60,426 nt of DNA from Mycobacterium sp. 852002-51163_SCH5372311 (GTDB taxonomy: Bacteria; Actinomycetota; Actinomycetes; Mycobacteriales; Mycobacteriaceae). The position numbers and the translations under genes are program-made. The stretch covers positions 1 to 60,426 of the forward strand of contig NZ_LZIJ01000182.1 of assembly GCF_001667115.1 (NCBI RefSeq), given 5' to 3'. The notes beneath the pieces were generated by a model. The model saw only the letters and a list, made by a program, of their open reading frames with translations, ran no database searches and was not told the origin of the DNA. Shown piece after piece: positions 15,568-24,123 of this stretch (positions are counted from its first letter, which is position 1; every line of letters starts with the position of its first letter).

Positions 15568-16752
15568 TCACACCACGCCACGTGCGCGCAGGTCGTCGAT
15601 CTCGGTTGCGGTAAAGCCGAGCAACTCGCCGTACACCTCACCGTTGTGCTCGCCGAGGCGGGGACCCAGCTGGCGGACCGTCCCGGGCGCCGCGGAGAAG
15701 CGCGGGACGGGCGCCTGCACCGTCATCGAGCCGAGTTCGTCGTCGTCGACGGAAATGAACACCCCGCGATGCGCCAGCTGCTCGTCGGCGGCCAGATCAC
15801 TGATGTCGTAGACGGGCGCGGCGGCCACCTCGTGAGCCTCGAACACTTCCATCGCCTCTGAAAGCTTCTTCCCCGCAACCCAATCCGCGACTACCGCGTC
15901 GACTTCCCGGGCTCTGCCGAGACGCCGCTGCGGATCCGAGAAGTGGGCATCTTCGAGCAGGTCATCACGTCCTATCGCACGAAACACCCGCAACGCCAGT
16001 GCGGGCGAACTGCCGGACATCGCCAGCCAGCGCCCATCGGCGGTGCGGTAAGTGTTGCGCGGAGCCGAAATATCCCAACGGTTGCCGGACCGTTCGGGCA
16101 CCACCCCCAATTGGTCGTAGCCCAACAACGTCTGCTCCAGCAGCCGTGCCAGCGGGTCGATCAGGTTGACGTCGATCAGCTGGCCCGGCGCGCCGTGCAC
16201 GTCGCGGTGGTACAACGCCATCATCACCGCATAGGCGGCGTTCAGCGATGCGACGCCGTCGGCCAACATGAACGGCGGCAGCGTGGGCGGCCCCCCGGCC
16301 TGGCCGGTGATATGCGCGAAGCCGCTCATCGCCTCGCCGAGTGTGCCGAAGCCGGGACGCTCGCTCTTCGGTCCGGTCAACCCGTATCCGGTGATGTGTA
16401 GCACCACGATTCGTTCGTTGACCGCGCGCAGGTTCTCGTAGTCCAGGCCCCACTTCCGCAATGTCTGCGGCCTGGTGTTGAAGATGGCGACGTCCGCATG
16501 CTGCACCAGGCGGCGCACCAACTCCTGACCCTCGGCGCAACGCAGGTCCAACGTGACGGATCGCTTGTTGCGCGAGATCGACTTCCACATCAGTCCGACA
16601 CCGTCGCGCTGGTGACCCCATGCCCGAATCGGATCTCCGTGTCGGGGTTCTTCCACTTTGATCACGTCGGCGCCGAACTCGCCCAGATAGGTTGCCACCA
16701 ACGGGGCGGCCGCCAGGGTTGCGAGGTCGAGCACCCGCACACCGTCAAGCAT
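15568..16752 (-). CDS. Class III (CaiB/BaiF) CoA-transferase
   Basis: A 394-residue family III CoA-transferase that moves CoA between carboxylic acids. The start block MLDGVRVLDLATLAAAPLVA and GADVIKVEEP are standard, and RNKRSVTLDLR and FNTRPQTLRKWGLDYE follow. The catalytic aspartate is most likely in FMLADGVASLNAAYAV. The ATG at 16752 gives an eight-base overlap with the end of the upstream monooxygenase gene, which points to translational coupling. Within the operon it probably activates the oxidised product to its CoA ester before the CitE-type lyase acts. Confidence 0.9.
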   Translation of the reverse strand: MLDGVRVLDLATLAAAPLVATYLGEFGADVIKVEEPRHGDPIRAWGHQRDGVGLMWKSISRNKRSVTLDLRCAEGQELVRRLVQHADVAIFNTRPQTLRKWGLDYENLRAVNERIVVLHITGYGLTGPKSERPGFGTLGEAMSGFAHITGQAGGPPTLPPFMLADGVASLNAAYAVMMALYHRDVHGAPGQLIDVNLIDPLARLLEQTLLGYDQLGVVPERSGNRWDISAPRNTYRTADGRWLAMSGSSPALALRVFRAIGRDDLLEDAHFSDPQRRLGRAREVDAVVADWVAGKKLSEAMEVFEAHEVAAAPVYDISDLAADEQLAHRGVFISVDDDELGSMTVQAPVPRFSAAPGTVRQLGPRLGEHNGEVYGELLGFTATEIDDLRARGVV

Positions 16753-18103
16753 CGACGCCGGCGAGGGTGTTCGAAGGACGTTGCAGCCCAAGGTGTCCCC
16801 GCAATGTTGACGACTCGTACTCGGTGCGGAACAGACCACGACGCTGCAGTTCCGGGACCACCATGCGCACCACGTCTTCGAATGCCCCGGGCAAATGCGT
16901 TGCCGCAAGCACGAAGCCGTCGCAGGCGCCGCCTTGGAACCACTCCGCCATCTGATCGGCGACCTGCTCGCCGGTGCCCACGAAGCGGGGTCCCTGCAAC
17001 AGCGTGGCGCGATGGCCGGCCAGGTCCCGCACGGTGACGGTGTCACCACCGATATGCGCGCGCAGGTTCTGCACCAATCCGCGGATGCCGGAGGCGGACG
17101 CGATCAGCTCGTCGGTGACCGGGTCGTCCAGATCATGTTGCGCGAAGTCGTAATTCATCAACTCCGACAGCAGAGCAAGCGACGCCATGGGGTGCACAAG
17201 GTCGTTGAGGAACAGGGCTTCGCGGTCCTTGGCGTGGGCCTCGGACTCGCCGACTACCGCGTAGGCCATCGGGCAGATGCGGACCGCGCCCGGATCACGT
17301 CCGGTGTCATCGATACGGTCCTTCTGGTCGGCGTAGTGACTGCGCGCAATGTCGATCCCCGGGTCGCCCGTGAAGATCAATTCCGCCCAGCGGGAAGCGA
17401 ATTCGCGTCCGCGACCCGATGAGCCGGCCTGGATGATGACCGGTCGGCCCTGCGGGGTGCGCGGCACGGTCAGCGGGCCCCGGGCGGAGAAGTACTGGCC
17501 GACGTGCCCAAGTTCGTGCACCTTGCCGGGGTCGGCGTAGCGACCGGACGCCCGGTGATGCAGGATCGCGTCGTCCTCCCAGGTGTCCCACAGTCCGGTG
17601 ACGACGTCCATGAACTCGTCGGCGCGGTCATAGCGCTCGTCGTGACCCAGATGGGCGTCGACGCCGAAGTTCTGCGCCTCGCTGTCATTGACGGACGTGA
17701 CCACGTTCCAGGCGGCCCGGCCTCGAGAGAGGTGATCCAGCGTGGCGAAGGTGCGGGCGACGTGGAACGGCGCGTAGTAGGTGGTCGAGTACGTCGCACC
17801 CAGCCCGATCCGTGACGTGGCCTGCGCGAGCACCCCGAGCACCACGCCGAGGTCCAACTTGACCGGCCGGGCCCCGTACCCGACTGCGTCGGCCACCGAT
17901 CCGCCGTAGACCCCCGGCATGGCCAGGCGGTCGTCGAAAAACATCAGGTCGAAGCAGCCTTCTTCGAGTTGGCGTCCGATCTTCGCGTAGTAGGACGCAT
18001 CCAGGTAGCGGTGTTCGGTCGCGGGGTGCCGCCATGAGCCCGCGTACACCGAGGTGCTGCCCGCCTGCATGAACGCAACGAGGGCCATCTTGTCGCTTCG
18101 CAT
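16745..18103 (-). CDS. NtaA/SnaA/DszA-type flavin monooxygenase
   Basis: A 452-residue luciferase-like, FMNH2-dependent monooxygenase of the NtaA/DszA branch. It shows the usual blocks: YYAKIGRQLEEGCFDLMFFDD near the start, GLGATYSTTYYAPFHVARTFATLDHLSRGRAAWNVVTS with the family's WNxVTS motif, NFGxxxHxxxDERYDRADEF, and PVIIQAGSSGRGREFA. These enzymes need a separate flavin reductase, which is not adjacent. It opens the operon with the CoA-transferase and CitE-type lyase, and is divergent from a GntR regulator across a palindrome at 18118-18133. Chemistry is probably oxygenation of a xenobiotic or sulfur/nitrogen compound; substrate unknown. Confidence 0.9.
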   Translation of the reverse strand: MRSDKMALVAFMQAGSTSVYAGSWRHPATEHRYLDASYYAKIGRQLEEGCFDLMFFDDRLAMPGVYGGSVADAVGYGARPVKLDLGVVLGVLAQATSRIGLGATYSTTYYAPFHVARTFATLDHLSRGRAAWNVVTSVNDSEAQNFGVDAHLGHDERYDRADEFMDVVTGLWDTWEDDAILHHRASGRYADPGKVHELGHVGQYFSARGPLTVPRTPQGRPVIIQAGSSGRGREFASRWAELIFTGDPGIDIARSHYADQKDRIDDTGRDPGAVRICPMAYAVVGESEAHAKDREALFLNDLVHPMASLALLSELMNYDFAQHDLDDPVTDELIASASGIRGLVQNLRAHIGGDTVTVRDLAGHRATLLQGPRFVGTGEQVADQMAEWFQGGACDGFVLAATHLPGAFEDVVRMVVPELQRRGLFRTEYESSTLRGHLGLQRPSNTLAGVDA

Positions 18104-18117
18104 GCCGCGAATCTAAC

Positions 18118-18133
18118 ATCTGATATATCAGAT
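18118..18133. promoter_or_regulatory. Perfect 16-bp palindrome, GntR operator candidate
   Basis: ATCTGATATATCAGAT is a perfect palindrome placed 15 bases upstream of the monooxygenase start (18103) and 40 bases upstream of the GntR start (18173). FCD-type GntR regulators bind short AT-rich palindromes of this kind between their own gene and a divergent target. It can control both transcripts at once. The sequence is seen directly; the regulator match is inferred. Confidence 0.7.
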
Positions 18134-18172
18134 TTCAAACGCTAGATACGCCGCTTCCGATACGATGCATGG

Positions 18173-18850
18173 ATGGCAGTCGACATATCCGGCACCGTGC
18201 GGGAGCGGGCGGCCCGTGAGCTCCGCGACCGCATTCTCACCGGAGCCTTGCCGGCCGGATCGCGCATCGACCTCGACGCCATCACCGAGGAGTTCGCAAC
18301 CAGTCGAACCCCGGTCCGCGAGGCGCTGCTGGAACTCTCGTTCGAAGGCCTTGTCCAGGTCGCGCCACGCAGCGGCGTCACAGTGATCGGCATCAGCCCG
18401 GAAGACGTGCTGGACAGCTTCACCATCCTCGGCGTGCTGACCGGCCAGGCGGCAGCCTGGGCGGCCCACCGTGTCGAGCCTGACGAGCTCGAGATGCTGC
18501 GCGAGCTCGCGGCCGACGTCGTCGCACGATCCGGCGACGACAGCATCGGCGAGGCCAATTGGCACTTCCACCAGAGGATCCACCGCGCCGCGCACTCGCC
18601 GCGGCTGATGGCCCAGATCAAGCACGCCGCGCGCGTGGTACCGACCAACTTCCTCACCCTGTTTCCCGACCATGAGAAGCACTCGCTCGACGAACACCAG
18701 GACCTGCTCGACGCGCTGGGTGACAAAGACGCAGAGCGCGCCAGAGTGATCGCGGAGCGACATGTCCTGGATGCGGGACGCTCACTGGCCGAATGGCTGG
18801 AGCAGCGGGCGGCGATCGCCGGCGCCGGGGGTCGACACCATCAGTACTAG
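18173..18850 (+). CDS. GntR-family regulator (FCD type)
   Basis: A 225-residue GntR regulator. The winged-helix domain is at about residues 8-75 (ERAARELRDRILTGALPAGS, IDLDAITEEFATSRTPVREA, then LLELSFEGLVQVAPRSGVTV). It is followed by an all-helical FCD ligand domain with the metal-binding histidines in NWHFHQRIHRAA and the late ERARVIAERHVLDAG. FCD regulators usually sense small organic acids and repress catabolic operons. The divergent monooxygenase/CoA-transferase/lyase operon is the likely target. It is followed at 21 bases by the large synthetase gene, so read-through or shared expression cannot be excluded. Confidence 0.92.
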   Translation: MAVDISGTVRERAARELRDRILTGALPAGSRIDLDAITEEFATSRTPVREALLELSFEGLVQVAPRSGVTVIGISPEDVLDSFTILGVLTGQAAAWAAHRVEPDELEMLRELAADVVARSGDDSIGEANWHFHQRIHRAAHSPRLMAQIKHAARVVPTNFLTLFPDHEKHSLDEHQDLLDALGDKDAERARVIAERHVLDAGRSLAEWLEQRAAIAGAGGRHHQY

Positions 18851-18871
18851 CGCCGGCTAACAGCAAAAACC

Positions 18872-21800
18872 GTGCGGCTTGAGTATTTTCGTCTGGTGGC
18901 GGAGATACCAGCGCAATATCTCTTGGCGCCGGACGCGCCGAGCCCACGCACGCTCGTCGACATCATCCACGAAACCGCCGCACGCTACCCGGACGCCGCG
19001 GCGATCGACGACGGCACGGTGCAACTCACCTACAGCGAGCTGATCAGCGACATCGAGGACAGCGTGGTCTGGCTGGCCGCACGGGGTATCGGCCGTGGCG
19101 ATCGGATCGGCATCCGGATGCCGTCAGGCAGCTATGCGCTGTACGTCGCGATCCTGGCGACGCTGGCCACTGGGGCGGCGTACGTGCCGGTCGACGCCGA
19201 CGACCCCGATGAGCGCGCCGAATTGGTGTTCAGTGCGGCCAACGTCGTCGCGGTGATCACCGAGAGCGGGCTTGTCAGGGGCCCCGGCTCGTCGCGTGGC
19301 TGGCGCGCGGTGGCCCCTCTGGCCCGTGACGACGCGTGGATCATCTTCACATCGGGATCCACCGGCACACCGAAGGGTGTGGCCGTCACCCACCGCAGCG
19401 CCGCCGCGTTCGTCGACGCCGAAGCGCGAATGTTTCTGCAGCACAATCCGATTGGACCAGGCGATCGGGTGCTGGCCGGGTTGTCGGTGGCTTTCGACGC
19501 GTCGTGCGAGGAGATGTGGCTGGCCTGGCGGCACGGCGCATGTCTGGTGCCCGCGCCGCGCTCGCTGGTGCGCAGCGGGATGGACCTGGGACCGTGGTTG
19601 GTCACCCGCGACGTGACCGTGGTGTCGACGGTGCCGGCACTGGCATCGCTGTGGCCGTCCGAAGCACTGGAAGCGGTGCGGCTGCTGATTTTCGGCGGCG
19701 AGGCCTGCCCTCCCGAACTTGCCGACCGGCTCGCGGTCGAGGGTCGCGAGGTGTGGAACACCTACGGCCCCACCGAGGCGACGGTGGTCGCGTGCGCGGC
19801 CAGGCTCGACGGTGGGAGCCCCATCAGCATCGGGCTGCCGTTGCCCGGGTGGAATCTCGCCGTGGTCGATGCGGACGGCTGGCCGGTCGAATACGGCGAG
19901 GTCGGCGAACTGGTGATCGGCGGTGTCGGGTTGGCCCGCTACCTGGACAAGGACAAGGACGCCGAGAAGTACGCCCCGATGCCGACACTGGAGTGGCAGC
20001 GCGCCTACCGCAGCGGAGACCTGGTGCGGCTGGAACGCGACGGACTGTACTTCTGCGGCCGCAGCGACGATCAGGTCAAGGTCGGTGGCCGTCGCATCGA
20101 GCTCGGCGAAGTCGACTCCGCACTGGTCAACCTGCCCGGCGTCAGTGGTGCAGCGGCCGCGGTGCGGCAGACGGCCGCCGGCGCGCCGGTGCTGGTGGGC
20201 TACCTGGTCAGCGCGGATCCGTCGTTCGACATCCACCAGGCCCGCGCGCAGCTCGCCGAGCACCTGCCCGCCGCGCTGGTGCCGCGCCTGATCCAAATCG
20301 AGGAGCTGCCGACTCGCACGTCGGGCAAGGTCGACCGGGACGCACTGCCGTGGCCACCGCCCGGCGGCAACGACGCAGAAGACCACAACCTGAGCGGCAC
20401 GGCGGCCCGGCTGGCCGGGCTGTGGCAGGACCTGCTGGGCACCCCGGTTTCGGGTGCGGAGGCCGACTTCTTCGCGCTCGGCGGTGGGTCGCTGGCCGCC
20501 GCGCAGCTCGTCGCCACCTTGCGCCACGAATACCCGCAGATCACCGTCGCCGACCTGTACGACCACCCGCGGTTGGGCTCCCTCGCCGGGTTTCTCGACG
20601 AGCTGGAGCCGCCGCCGCGAGCCGCCGAGCGGGTGGTGCGACCCACGCCGCGCCTAGCGCAGCTGGTCCAGACGGCTGCCGCGGTGCCGCTGGCGACCCT
20701 GGCGGCGCTGCAGTGGGTGACGTGGCTGGCGCTGGGCAACGACGTCGCGCGCGCACTGCATCTGGTGCCGTGGACCGTGGTGGTGAACTGGTGGCTGGTC
20801 GCGGCCGGGGTGCTGTTGTTCGTGACGCCAATGGGTCGAATGGGTGTCGCGGTACTGTTCGCCCGCATCCTGCTGTGGAAGGTCCAGCCCGGCAGCTATC
20901 GGCGTGGCGGCTGGGTGCATCTGCGGGTTTGGTTCGCCGAGCGCATCGCCCAGGCCAGCGGTGCCGAGAATCTGGCCGGCGCGCCGTGGCTGGTGTACTA
21001 CGCACGTGCCTTGGGCGCCAATGTCGGCAAGGGCGTCGACCTGCACTCGATGCCGCCGGTCACCGGCTTGCTGACACTTGGCCACCGCAGCGCCGTCGAA
21101 CCCGAAGTGGATCTGAGCGGGCACTGGATCGACGGGGATGTCTTCCACGTCGGCAAGATCACGATCGGCGACGACGCGACGATCGCCGCCCGGACCACGC
21201 TGCTGCCCGGAGCCGTCGTCGGCAAGAACGCCGATGTGGCACCGGGTTCGGGCGTGATCGACAAGATTAAGAACGGCCAGTACTGGAAGGGCTCACCGGC
21301 GGTGAAGTCAGGCAAGGCCCACCACCCGTGGCCGGACGAGCGACCGTCACGCAGAAGCCGCTGGGTCGCCGTGTACGGGTTGACGTCGCCGGTGCTGGCT
21401 GCGCTGCCGCTGGTCGCAGTGGTGAGTGGTCTGGCGGTGGTCGCGGCAGCCGTCCGGCACACGCGCCGCTTGTCGGAGGCGATTTGGCCGGCGCTGCTGT
21501 GGACGCCGGTCGCGGCACTGGCCGCACTGACGATGTATGCGGTGTTGACGGTGGCCGGGGTGCGGCTGTTGTCGATCGGATTACACGAGGGCTATCACCC
21601 GGTCCGCAGCCGGGTGGGCTGGCAGCTGTGGGCGACCGAGCGGCTGATGGACGGCGCGCGAAACTACCTGTTTCCGCTGTACGCCAGCATGCTGACGCCG
21701 AGCTGGCTGCGGCTGCTCGGTGCGAAAGTGGGTCGCGGCACCGAGATCTCGACGGTGTTGCTGATCCCCAAGTTCACCGTGATCGAGGATGGCGCGTTCC

Positions 21801-22798
21801 TGGCCGATGACACCATGGTCGCGTCCTATGAGCTCGGTGGCGGCTGGATCTACGCCGCCAAGACGACCGTTGGCAAACGCGCATTCCTGGGAAACTCCGG
21901 CATCACCCAGCCCGGCCGCCGTGTCCCCGACGAGGGACTGGTGGCCGTACTTTCGGCGACGCCGCCGAAAGCCAAGCGCGGCTCGTCCTGGCTGGGTAGC
22001 CCCCCGATGCGGTTGCGCCGCCGCCCCGCAGAGGCAGACGAGGAAACCACCTACGACCCGCCGACGCGGTTGAAGGCGATGCGCGCGGGGGTCGAGACCT
22101 GCCGGGTGTTGCCGGTGTTCGCGACGGTCGCGATCGGGTTGGCCGTGCTTGGGTTATTACAAGCAATAGCAAGGCTTTACGGGATTTGGTGGGCGGCGGT
22201 GTGCGGCGGACTGGTGCTGCTGGCGGCGGGTGCGATCGCCGGGGTGATCACGGTGGTTGCGAAATGGGTTGTGGTAGGGCGTATTCGAGCCGGGGAGTTT
22301 CCGCTGTGGTCCTCGTTCGTCTGGCGCAACGAGGTCGCCGACACGTTCGTCGAAACCGTCGCCGCGCCCTGGTTCGCCCGGGCAGCCAGCGGGACGCCGC
22401 TGCTGAACCTGTGGCTGCGCGCGCTGGGCGCGCGTGTCGGACGCGGGACGTGGTGCGAAAGCTATTGGCTGCCTGAGGCAGATCTCGTCACGCTCGGCGA
22501 GGGCTGTACCGTCAACCGCGGCTGCGTGGTGCAGACCCATCTATTTCACGACCGGATCATGCGGATGGACAGCGTCGTACTGGAACCCGGTGCGACCCTT
22601 GGCCCGCATTGCGTCGCACTGCCGGCGGCCCGAGTGGGCTCCGGCGCGACCGTCGGTCCCGCGTCGCTGGTGGTGCGTGGCGACGAGGTGCCGCCGTCGA
22701 CCCGCTGGCAGGGTAACCCGATCAGGCCGTGGACCCTGCCCCGTAAGAAGGCCGCCGGCAGGCCGCAGCGCCAAGGCGTCCGGGACACCGCCGCGTGA
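18872..22798 (+). CDS. Pls/PosA-type nonribosomal peptide synthetase, predicted lysine-activating
   Basis: Membrane-bound 1308-residue single-module synthetase. Domain order: adenylation (about 25-500), carrier (about 507-577, phosphopantetheine Ser540 in LGGGSLAAA), then transmembrane helices in three groups (about 600-670, 835-900, 1080-1135) alternating with three hexapeptide-repeat-like domains (about 705-810, 940-1040, 1180-1290). This is the layout of epsilon-poly-L-lysine synthetase Pls, in which the tail domains join monomers without a condensation domain. Adenylation motifs: IIFTSGSTGTPKG (A3), NTYGPTEATV (A5), YRSGDLV (A7), GRSDDQVKVGGRRIELGE (A8) and SGKVDRD with Lys486 (A10). By alignment to GrsA the pocket residues are Asp209, Ala210, Glu213, Ser252, Ile273, Gly275, Thr297, Val305, Val306 and Lys486. 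The GTG at 18872 is used; a GTG at 18896 is possible. The stop overlaps the aminopeptidase start by four bases. Confidence 0.93.
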   Translation: MRLEYFRLVAEIPAQYLLAPDAPSPRTLVDIIHETAARYPDAAAIDDGTVQLTYSELISDIEDSVVWLAARGIGRGDRIGIRMPSGSYALYVAILATLATGAAYVPVDADDPDERAELVFSAANVVAVITESGLVRGPGSSRGWRAVAPLARDDAWIIFTSGSTGTPKGVAVTHRSAAAFVDAEARMFLQHNPIGPGDRVLAGLSVAFDASCEEMWLAWRHGACLVPAPRSLVRSGMDLGPWLVTRDVTVVSTVPALASLWPSEALEAVRLLIFGGEACPPELADRLAVEGREVWNTYGPTEATVVACAARLDGGSPISIGLPLPGWNLAVVDADGWPVEYGEVGELVIGGVGLARYLDKDKDAEKYAPMPTLEWQRAYRSGDLVRLERDGLYFCGRSDDQVKVGGRRIELGEVDSALVNLPGVSGAAAAVRQTAAGAPVLVGYLVSADPSFDIHQARAQLAEHLPAALVPRLIQIEELPTRTSGKVDRDALPWPPPGGNDAEDHNLSGTAARLAGLWQDLLGTPVSGAEADFFALGGGSLAAAQLVATLRHEYPQITVADLYDHPRLGSLAGFLDELEPPPRAAERVVRPTPRLAQLVQTAAAVPLATLAALQWVTWLALGNDVARALHLVPWTVVVNWWLVAAGVLLFVTPMGRMGVAVLFARILLWKVQPGSYRRGGWVHLRVWFAERIAQASGAENLAGAPWLVYYARALGANVGKGVDLHSMPPVTGLLTLGHRSAVEPEVDLSGHWIDGDVFHVGKITIGDDATIAARTTLLPGAVVGKNADVAPGSGVIDKIKNGQYWKGSPAVKSGKAHHPWPDERPSRRSRWVAVYGLTSPVLAALPLVAVVSGLAVVAAAVRHTRRLSEAIWPALLWTPVAALAALTMYAVLTVAGVRLLSIGLHEGYHPVRSRVGWQLWATERLMDGARNYLFPLYASMLTPSWLRLLGAKVGRGTEISTVLLIPKFTVIEDGAFLADDTMVASYELGGGWIYAAKTTVGKRAFLGNSGITQPGRRVPDEGLVAVLSATPPKAKRGSSWLGSPPMRLRRRPAEADEETTYDPPTRLKAMRAGVETCRVLPVFATVAIGLAVLGLLQAIARLYGIWWAAVCGGLVLLAAGAIAGVITVVAKWVVVGRIRAGEFPLWSSFVWRNEVADTFVETVAAPWFARAASGTPLLNLWLRALGARVGRGTWCESYWLPEADLVTLGEGCTVNRGCVVQTHLFHDRIMRMDSVVLEPGATLGPHCVALPAARVGSGATVGPASLVVRGDEVPPSTRWQGNPIRPWTLPRKKAAGRPQRQGVRDTAA

Positions 22799-24123
22799 AA
22801 GCCAACGCCAAGCCGTCCCCCCCGGTGGCCGACGAATATCTGCCGAAGAACGGCGATCCCGGTTACCAGGTGTCCCGCTACGAATTGGACCTGGAATACA
22901 AGGTCGCCATCAACCGGCTCAAGGGATCGGCGGCGATCACCGCGGTGACACTGACCGAGCTGCAGCAGGTCAGCCTCGACCTATCCGATGCCTTGTCGGT
23001 GTCGAAGGTGTGGGTGAACGGTAACCGTGCCGACCATTTCTCTTGTCGCGACGGCAAATTGCGCATCCGGCTGGCGTCGAAGGTGGCGACCGGAACGGCG
23101 CTGTCGATTGTCGTGCACTACCACGGCTCACCGCGACCGACCCGGTCGTTGTGGGGTGACGTCGGTTTCGAAGAACTCACCGACGGCGTGCTGGTCGCCG
23201 GACAACCCAACGGCGCGCCGTCGTGGTTCCCGTGCAACGACCGCCCCGGTGCCAAAGCCGCCTATCGCATCCAGGTGAGCGCCGAAAGTCGGTATCGGGT
23301 GGTGGCCAATGGAAGGTTGGTGTCGCGACGGGTACGGGCCTCGCAGACGGTGTGGATCTACGAACAACCCGAGCCGACGTCGACGTACCTCGCCACCCTG
23401 CAGGTCGGGGTCTACGACACGGCGCGGCTGGCGTCGTCGCCGGTGCTCATCCAGGCGGTGTTGCCCGAACGGTTGCGGCGCGACTTCGACGAGGACTTCG
23501 CCCGACAGGGCGAGATGATGGAGCTGTTCATCGAGTTGTTCGGACCGTACCCGCTGGCGAACGGCTACACCGTGGTCGTCACCGACGATCCGCTGGAGAT
23601 TCCCCTTGAAGCGCAGGGGATTTCGATCTTCGGCGCCAACCATTGCGACGGCACGGGCGACAGCGAGCGACTCATCGCGCATGAGCTGGCACACCAGTGG
23701 TTCGGCAACTCGGTGACCGCGCGGCGCTGGCGCGATATCTGGTTGCACGAGGGATTCGCGTGCTACGCCGAGTGGCTGTGGTCCGAAAACAGTGGTGGCC
23801 CAACCGCTGACGAGCTAGCGCGTCGTTATCACGAGCAGTTGCGGGGTGAGCCCCAGGACTTGTTGCTGGCCGACCCCGGGCCGCGCCGGATGTTCGACGA
23901 CCGCGTGTACAAGCGTGGAGCCTTGACCCTGCACGCGCTGCGCGCACGGCTGGGCGATGAGAAATTCTTTGCGCTGCTGCGGGATTGGACAAGCCGGCAT
24001 CGCCACGGCACCGTCGTCACCGATGACTTCACCGGCCTGGCCGCCAATTACGCGGCCGAATCGCTGCGGCCGTTGTGGGATGCGTGGCTGTACTCGACGG
24101 AAGTGCCGACCGCTACAGATTAG
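22795..24123 (+). CDS. Short M1-family zinc aminopeptidase
   Basis: A 442-residue M1 metallopeptidase. The zinc site HExxH-x18-E is complete: HELAH at 296-300 and Glu319 in WLHEGFACYAEWLW. At the exopeptidase GAMEN position it reads LEAQG (271-275), a divergent form. Only the N-terminal beta domain and the catalytic domain are present, about half of PepN, as in other short actinobacterial members. There is no signal peptide, so it is likely cytoplasmic. The GTG start overlaps the synthetase stop (GTGA), implying coupled translation. Streptomyces poly-lysine producers carry zinc aminopeptidases that degrade the polymer, so trimming, self-protection or recycling of the synthetase product is the favoured role (inference). 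Confidence 0.9.
   Translation: MKANAKPSPPVADEYLPKNGDPGYQVSRYELDLEYKVAINRLKGSAAITAVTLTELQQVSLDLSDALSVSKVWVNGNRADHFSCRDGKLRIRLASKVATGTALSIVVHYHGSPRPTRSLWGDVGFEELTDGVLVAGQPNGAPSWFPCNDRPGAKAAYRIQVSAESRYRVVANGRLVSRRVRASQTVWIYEQPEPTSTYLATLQVGVYDTARLASSPVLIQAVLPERLRRDFDEDFARQGEMMELFIELFGPYPLANGYTVVVTDDPLEIPLEAQGISIFGANHCDGTGDSERLIAHELAHQWFGNSVTARRWRDIWLHEGFACYAEWLWSENSGGPTADELARRYHEQLRGEPQDLLLADPGPRRMFDDRVYKRGALTLHALRARLGDEKFFALLRDWTSRHRHGTVVTDDFTGLAANYAAESLRPLWDAWLYSTEVPTATD

Noticed and set aside
19124..20566. 480-codon antisense frame and a 644-codon second frame (19336-21270) within the synthetase
   Set aside because: Both are shadows of the synthetase, whose adenylation and carrier motifs are continuous in one frame.
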